A stretch of DNA of 9,617 bases from an uncultured Eubacteriales bacterium. GTDB lineage: Bacteria > Bacillota > Clostridia > Peptostreptococcales > Anaerovoracaceae. Position numbers and translations under genes: made by a program. A model generated the notes under the pieces. That model was not told where the DNA came from, ran no database searches, and saw only the letters and a list, made by a program, of their open reading frames with translations. Shown here piece after piece: positions 6,169 through 9,617 of this stretch; position 1 is the stretch's first letter, and each line of letters opens with the position of its first letter. Where the stretch lies: assembly GCA_900542245.1 (NCBI GenBank), contig UQMQ01000092.1:1-9617 (forward strand), given 5' to 3'.

Positions 6169-6197
6169 ATATTATCACGTATTTTGGTATCTGTCAA
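6169..6197 (-). promoter_or_regulatory. Promoter of the metY leader
   Basis: TTGACA (6197-6192), a 17-base spacer ending in TGA, TAATAT (6174-6169). Perfect -35, optimal spacing and a TGn extension. The start near 6162 gives about 57 bases before the leader peptide ATG and about 245 bases to the attenuator U-run. Confidence 0.7.
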
Positions 6198-6250
6198 TAA
6201 GCTTTTTTATATTTTTTGTGTTTTTTCTACAAGTTTTTTGATTTCTTTTT

Positions 6251-6374
6251 TTATGTAGGAAGTATCGTATCGCGATATTTCCGGAATAACGACAAAAGTA
6301 CCTTGCGAAGCGGTGCGCATCCATGCGCGCCATGTGCGCATAGAAATCTCGGTTTTCGTTATGCGCGCTTTGTC
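6251..6374 (-). repeat. Structured dispersed repeat, copy B (inverted)
   Basis: Reverse orientation relative to copies A and C. The closing stem is GACAAA and TTTGTC (6374-6369 with 6291-6298, one side shortened). Hairpin 2 is GGTGCGCA/TGCGCGCC on the plus strand (6313-6320/6325-6332) with one G·T pair. The tail hairpin is GGAAGTATCG/CGATATTTCC on the plus strand (6258-6267/6273-6282) with one G·T. Highly conserved blocks shared with A and C: GCATAACGAAA, GATTTCTATG, CGCAAGGT, CTTTTGTCG, ATTCCGGAAATAT and TTCCTACATAA. It lies between the importer operon and the metY leader promoter. No protein is predicted from it. Confidence 0.88.
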
Positions 6375-6514
6375 TTTTGGCTCAGCGCAGAGCGCTCCCA
6401 ACCCGCGCGCATCCATGCGATAGCAGGCGGTCAGTCCACATCCGCGCGAGCTTTCGACGCGTCGTTCACGCCCACGCACGCCTTTTGTATGTCCTGTCCG
6501 CCTCCGCGCGGCTC
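6375..6514. other. GC-rich intergenic stretch after the ABC ATPase gene
   Basis: It holds small palindromes: AGCGC-AGA-GCGCT near 6385-6397 and GCGCATCCATGCG (6407-6419), the latter identical to 13 bases within repeat copy B (6315-6327). I see no convincing terminator with a U-run for the importer operon, and no gene. Confidence 0.4.
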
Positions 6515-7297
6515 TTACAGCAGCATGCGGTCGTTGTCGATGCTGAATTTTTCGATCAGCTTCTCGACAGTCATCGCGGCGCGCTCCTCACCCGTAAGCT
6601 CCATCGCGACGCGTCCGCTCTTCATCAAAATCGTCTTATTGCCGTAGCGCAGCGCGTCTTTCATATTATGTGTGATCATCAGCGTACACATGCCCTCCCG
6701 CGCGGCGAAGAGGTTCGTCAGTTCCAGCACCTTCTCCGCCGCTGCCGGATCAAGCGCCGCCGTATGTTCGTCCAAAAGCAGAAGCTTCGGATTTGCGATG
6801 ACCGCCATAAACAGCGTCAGAGACTGCCGCTGCCCTCCGGAGAGCAGCTTCACCTTCTCGGTCATGCGGTTTTCGAGTCCCATGCCGAGCAGCGCGAGCT
6901 TTTCGCGGAACAGCGCGCGGTCTTTTTTGGAGATGCCGGGCTGCAGACCGCGCGGTCGGTTCTTGTAATAGGCGATCGCCAGATTCTGTTCGATCGTCAT
7001 GTCAAAGGCCGTACCCTTGAGTGGATCCTGAAACACGCGACCGATCTGTCTGGCGCGCTTGTATTCCGGCTCTTTGGTGATGTCCCTGCCGTCCAGCGTG
7101 ATACTGCCGCTGTCGATGGGAAACACGCCCGCGATGCAGTTGAGCAGGGTGGATTTGCCCGCGCCGTTGTTGCCGATGATGGTGATGAAATCGCCCTCGT
7201 TCATGCGCAGGCTGACATCCGCGAGTGCCGTCTTCTCATTGATGGTGCCCGGACTGAAAGTTTTGCGTATCTGATTGACGTTCAATAATTCTTTCAT
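6515..7297 (-). CDS. trpZ: ABC transporter ATP-binding protein (TrpZ-like)
   Basis: The 260-residue cytosolic ATPase drives the importer encoded with the two upstream genes. All motifs are present: Walker A GNNGAGKST (42-50), Q-loop Gln90 in VFQDP, signature LSGGQRQ (152-158), Walker B LLLLDE (172-177) and switch His210 in MITHNM. The Walker B is followed by HTAALDP, a form seen in the ATPases paired with PF04392-type binding proteins. The start ATG 7297 overlaps the permease stop by four bases (ATGA), the usual sign of translational coupling. It is the last gene of the operon. The family handles several substrates; the tryptophan assignment rests on the partner lipoprotein and the upstream T-box. 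Confidence 0.88.
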   Translation of the reverse strand: MKELLNVNQIRKTFSPGTINEKTALADVSLRMNEGDFITIIGNNGAGKSTLLNCIAGVFPIDSGSITLDGRDITKEPEYKRARQIGRVFQDPLKGTAFDMTIEQNLAIAYYKNRPRGLQPGISKKDRALFREKLALLGMGLENRMTEKVKLLSGGQRQSLTLFMAVIANPKLLLLDEHTAALDPAAAEKVLELTNLFAAREGMCTLMITHNMKDALRYGNKTILMKSGRVAMELTGEERAAMTVEKLIEKFSIDNDRMLL

Positions 7298-8205
7298 TTT
7301 TGCTGCGCCCCTTTCTGCTTGCGTGTAAGCTGCAGTTTGCTTCCCTTTTCACCCAAAAGTCCCAGCGAAAGCGCCACCGCGACGATAGCCGCCGACACGA
7401 GCTTCATATCGGTCGTTTCCATACCAAGATACAGTGCCTGCGCCATGAGGATGCGGTAAACCACTGCGCCCAGCGCTGCGGCGATGAGTCTTCGCAGCAA
7501 GGTTTTTGTGCCAAAAATAACCTCTCCGAGAATGACAGAGGCTAAACCGATGACCATCATGCCCACGCCGCTGTTGATATCCGCAAAAGCCTGATTCTGT
7601 GCCAGCATACCGCCCGCCAGACCGACCAATCCATTGGAAAGCGCCAGACCCAGCAGCTTCATACTGTCACAGGAAACACCGCAGGCTTTGACCATGTCCT
7701 CATTGTCTCCGGTCGCGCGGAACACGAAGCCGAGCCGCGTCTGCAGGAAGAGATATAGCACCGCGATGATCACCGCCAGCAGGACCAGATTGAGTACCAT
7801 GCCGGCGTACTGCGGAGGCAGCAAGCGATCCGCGATCTTGTAAATCGTCTCGCTCTTGGTCAGCGGGATATTCGGGGTTTTGCCCATGATGCGCAGATTC
7901 ACCGAATAGGAAGCCATCATCACCAGAATGCCTGCCAGAATCGCCTGGATTTTAAGCTTGGTATGCAAAAGTCCGGTCAAAAGCCCCGCCAGACAGCCGC
8001 CCGCAAAAGCGCCAAGAAGCGCAAGAAGCGGATGCCCGCCTCCTGCGCAAATGACTGCCGAGATTGCCATGCCTGTGACGATGGAGCCGTCCACCGTCAG
8101 ATCGGGCATGTTTAAGGTTCGAAAGGATAGGAATACACCCAGAGCCAGGACCGCGTAGATCATGCCCAGCTCCAGCGAGCCCAAGAGGGCGCCGAATGTC
8201 ATCAT
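7294..8205 (-). CDS. trpY: ABC transporter permease, BPD_transp_2 family (TrpY-like)
   Basis: The 303-residue integral membrane protein forms the channel of the importer. About nine hydrophobic segments are visible, starting with LELGMIYAVLALGVFLSF (residues 11-28). The segment SNGLVGLAGGMLAQNQAFAD followed by GLASVILGE is the conserved cytoplasmic-loop region of the branched-chain and sugar-type permease family that contacts the ATPase. The start ATG 8205 follows GGAGGAG with 8 bases between; a second ATG at 8202 is adjacent but less well spaced. It ends in a Lys/Gln-rich tail. Located between the lipoprotein gene (81-base gap with a hairpin) and the ATPase gene (4-base overlap). A single permease suggests a homodimeric channel. 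Confidence 0.88.
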   Translation of the reverse strand: MMTFGALLGSLELGMIYAVLALGVFLSFRTLNMPDLTVDGSIVTGMAISAVICAGGGHPLLALLGAFAGGCLAGLLTGLLHTKLKIQAILAGILVMMASYSVNLRIMGKTPNIPLTKSETIYKIADRLLPPQYAGMVLNLVLLAVIIAVLYLFLQTRLGFVFRATGDNEDMVKACGVSCDSMKLLGLALSNGLVGLAGGMLAQNQAFADINSGVGMMVIGLASVILGEVIFGTKTLLRRLIAAALGAVVYRILMAQALYLGMETTDMKLVSAAIVAVALSLGLLGEKGSKLQLTRKQKGAQQK

Positions 8206-8222
8206 CTTAAATTCTCCTCCAT

Positions 8223-8247
8223 ATTTTCCCTGTTTCTCCGGGAAAAT
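8223..8247 (-). other. Intercistronic hairpin between lipoprotein and permease genes
   Basis: ATTTTCCC (8223-8230) pairs with GGGAAAAT (8240-8247), 8 bp. On the minus strand it has no following U-run. It sits 25-39 bases after the lipoprotein stop and directly before the permease ribosome binding site. Hairpins here commonly protect the binding-protein message and lower permease output; that role is inferred. Confidence 0.5.
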
Positions 8248-8286
8248 GTTCTGCTTCGTTTTGTTTCTTCGCCTCAGCGCCGCGGA

Positions 8287-9297
8287 TTATTCCAGCACCG
8301 TCGCTTTGTCCATCACGCTCTGCGGAATTTCCACGCCGATGGCGTCTGCGGCCTTGGTGTTGACATAGACGGTCATGTCGCTCATCTTGACCACCGGCAT
8401 TGCAGAAACGTCCGCGCCGCCGAAGATTTCCGCGACCATCTTGGCTGTTTCCTTGCCGAGTACCGTATAGTCGATGCCGTAGGTCGCAAGACCGCCGTCC
8501 TGTACCATGGAATCCGCGCTGACATAGAACGGAATTTTGGCTTTGTTGCATACCTCGGTTGCCACTGCCATCGCGGAAGCGACCGTATTGTCGATCGGGG
8601 AGTAAACGATATCCACCTTGTCTGCCAGATACTGCGCAGCCTGCTGTACTTCGCTGGTGTTGGTCACAGTAGATTCCACAACTTCATAGCCGTTGGCTGC
8701 CGCGTATTCCTTTAGTCCCTTGATGACAGAATCCGAATTGTCCTCCCCAGTGCTGTAAAGCGCGCCGATGGTCTTGAATTCCGGTGTGATCTCGTTAGCC
8801 AGATTCATGATCGCCTCCGCGGATACCTCATCAGAGGTGCCGCTGACGTTGCCGCCCGGATTGTTCAGATCTTCGACCAGACCCGCGTCAACCGGATCGG
8901 TGACTGCCGCGAAAATGATCGGAATGTCTGTCGTTTCGCTCATCACGGCCTGCGCCGCCGGTGTCGCGATTGCTACGATCACGTCACAGCCGCCGGATAC
9001 GAAGGTCTGCGCGATGGTCTTCATATTGGTCATATCGTTCTGCCCGTTCTTATAGTCGATCTCCAGATTCTCGCCCTCTACGTAACCCGCGTCCGCAAGT
9101 CCCTCGATAATGCTTTCTCTAATGGTATTCAGCGACGGGTGCTCCATCAGCTGCAGGATGCCAACCTTGAAAGTCTCGCCCTGCGATGCCTGCCCCTGAT
9201 CGCCGCTGCCGCTGTCTTTGCCGCAGCCTGTCAGCAGCGCTGCCGCCATCACCAGTACCATAACGACTGTCAATCCCTTTTTCATTGCCTGTTTCAT
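8287..9297 (-). CDS. trpX: ABC transporter substrate-binding lipoprotein (PF04392 type, TrpX-like)
   Basis: The 336-residue lipoprotein captures substrate outside the cell for the permease/ATPase pair. Residues 1-24 form a lipoprotein signal peptide with lipobox LTGC; Cys25 is the expected lipidated residue. A Ser/Gly/Gln-rich linker (27-40) precedes the binding domain, which begins FKVGILQLMEHPSLNTIRESI and contains GYVEGENLEIDYKNGQND, IVAIATPAAQA, DIPIIFAAVTDPVDAGLV and YSPIDNTVASA, all characteristic of the PF04392 family to which TrpX belongs. AAAGGAG lies 8 bases before ATG 9297. First gene of the operon, downstream of a T-box leader. In related Firmicutes such operons are predicted to import tryptophan. 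Other PF04392 members have unknown ligands, so specificity is inferred. Confidence 0.85.
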   Translation of the reverse strand: MKQAMKKGLTVVMVLVMAAALLTGCGKDSGSGDQGQASQGETFKVGILQLMEHPSLNTIRESIIEGLADAGYVEGENLEIDYKNGQNDMTNMKTIAQTFVSGGCDVIVAIATPAAQAVMSETTDIPIIFAAVTDPVDAGLVEDLNNPGGNVSGTSDEVSAEAIMNLANEITPEFKTIGALYSTGEDNSDSVIKGLKEYAAANGYEVVESTVTNTSEVQQAAQYLADKVDIVYSPIDNTVASAMAVATEVCNKAKIPFYVSADSMVQDGGLATYGIDYTVLGKETAKMVAEIFGGADVSAMPVVKMSDMTVYVNTKAADAIGVEIPQSVMDKATVLE

Positions 9298-9401
9298 TGT
9301 TTTGTCTCCTTTTCAATCAATTCTCTGCCGGGTGCCGCATGCCGCGTTCCCCTGCTTCTAAAGAAATCATTGAAGTGTTCTCTGCCTTCGGCTGCCTGTA
9401 A

Positions 9402-9424
9402 GGCGCTGGCGGATCGCCAGCGCC
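9402..9424 (-). other. Strong GC-rich hairpin in the importer leader
   Basis: GGCGCTGGCG (9402-9411), loop GAT, CGCCAGCGCC (9415-9424): 10 perfect pairs. No U-run on either strand, so it is probably not a terminator. It lies 8 bases from repeat copy C, in the RNA between the T-box and trpX. The rest of 9298-9401 holds only the trpX ribosome binding site. Confidence 0.55.
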
Positions 9425-9431
9425 CGCAAAC

Positions 9432-9560
9432 AGGACAAAAGTGTGCATAACGAAATACAGATTTCTATGCACATATGTCGCTCACGCATGAGCGACGCCG
9501 CGCAAGGTGCTTTTGTCGTGATTCCGGAAATATTGCACAACGATATTTCCTACATAATAA
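9432..9560 (+). repeat. Structured dispersed repeat, copy C
   Basis: Same orientation as copy A. Closing stem GACAAAAG/CTTTTGTC (9434-9441/9510-9517). Hairpin 1 TGTGCAT/ATGCACA (9442-9448/9467-9473) continued by GAAAT/ATTTC; hairpin 2 GTCGCTCA/TGAGCGAC (9477-9484/9489-9496); tail hairpin GGAAATATTG/CGATATTTCC (9526-9535/9541-9550) with one T·G pair; ends TACATAATAA directly on the A-tract of the T-box terminator. Changes from copy A in hairpins 1 and 2 are matched on both arms. It separates the T-box from trpX. Confidence 0.9.
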
Positions 9561-9588
9561 AAAACCTGTCCTTGTACCCAAGGACAGG
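9559..9588 (-). terminator. T-box terminator hairpin
   Basis: On the minus strand CCTGTCCTTG (9588-9579), loop GGTA, CAAGGACAGG (9574-9565): 10 perfect pairs followed by TTTTTT (9564-9559). Its 5' arm contains CCTGT and CCTT, which the T-box antiterminator also uses, so the two structures exclude each other. Confidence 0.92.
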
Positions 9589-9617
9589 ATATTACCTGCG
9601 GTGCCACCTTGTTTGAC
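9565..9617 (-). ncRNA. T-box riboswitch, 3' end (antiterminator region), cut by the window edge
   Basis: The minus strand reads AAGGTGGCACCGCAGG (9610-9595), matching the T-box core. The antiterminator can be drawn exactly: AAGG pairs with CCTT, a 7-base bulge TGGCACC (9606-9600) is left out, and GCAGG pairs with CCTGT. The bulge base C in UGGC would pair with discriminator G73 of an uncharged tRNA, which fits tRNA-Trp but also several others. Stem I with the specifier codon lies beyond 9617. It controls the trpXYZ-like operon: uncharged tRNA binding blocks the terminator and permits importer expression. Confidence 0.9.

Noticed and set aside
5704..6200. SAM riboswitch upstream of metY
   Set aside because: I looked for the SAM-I conserved core on the minus strand and did not find it. 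The region is accounted for by a leader ORF and competing helices. A covariance-model search would settle it.
2525..9560. Repeat family as a cis-acting riboswitch
   Set aside because: Its orientation and position relative to genes differ in each copy: antisense in the synthetase leader (A), downstream of the importer (B), antisense in the importer leader (C).
2525..9560. CRISPR array
   Set aside because: Only three dispersed, long, structured copies, without spacers of uniform length.
6251..9560. Composite transposon carrying the importer genes
   Set aside because: No transposase, no visible target duplications, and the T-box that belongs to the operon lies outside copy C. Kept only as an arrangement worth checking.

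Overview
The window looks like chromosomal DNA of a moderately GC-rich Firmicute, most likely a gut member of Clostridia. The grounds are strong AAGGAG ribosome binding sites about 8 bases from the starts, TTGACA/TATAAT-type promoters, a T-box leader, a DUF1836 protein and a trpXYZ-type transporter. The family is a guess from overall style; nothing in the window fixes genus or species.

Layout from left to right: a secreted protein with one MBG/YDG-like repeat runs off the left edge on the minus strand and appears to be frameshifted (1-372). A strong terminator (499-566) ends a minus-strand acyl-CoA synthetase gene (673-2475). A divergent intergenic region (2476-2793) holds repeat copy A and two nearly touching promoters, and leads rightward into a DUF1836 regulator-like gene (2794-3357). 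That gene converges on metA (3344-4264) with overlapping ends inside one shared terminator. Next come metY (4423-5703), a long metY leader (5704-6197), repeat copy B (6251-6374), a three-gene ABC importer operon (ATPase 6515-7297, permease 7294-8205, lipoprotein 8287-9297), repeat copy C (9432-9560), and the 3' end of a T-box riboswitch (9559-9617).

metA and metY form the direct-sulfhydrylation route to homocysteine: homoserine is O-acetylated by MetA (Glu at the acetyl-selecting position), then acetate is exchanged for sulfide by MetY. No SAM riboswitch is visible before metY. Instead there is a promoter, a 36-codon leader ORF with eight Met and three Cys codons, and three mutually exclusive RNA helices (1:2, 2:3 antiterminator, 3:4 terminator). 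This is the architecture of ribosome-mediated attenuation, apparently tuned to methionine (and perhaps cysteine). It is the most notable finding here.

The importer operon resembles the predicted tryptophan transporter trpXYZ. The T-box end upstream has a UGGC bulge that would pair with a tRNA carrying G73, which fits tRNA-Trp. The specifier loop lies outside the window.

The second notable item is a dispersed repeat of about 125-130 bp, present three times (A, B, C). It has a closing stem around three hairpins plus a tail hairpin, and several base changes between copies preserve pairing. In all three copies the TACATAA end lies next to an A-tract, and in A and C that tract is the U-run of a terminator-like hairpin on the other strand. 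B and C are in inverted orientation and flank the importer operon.
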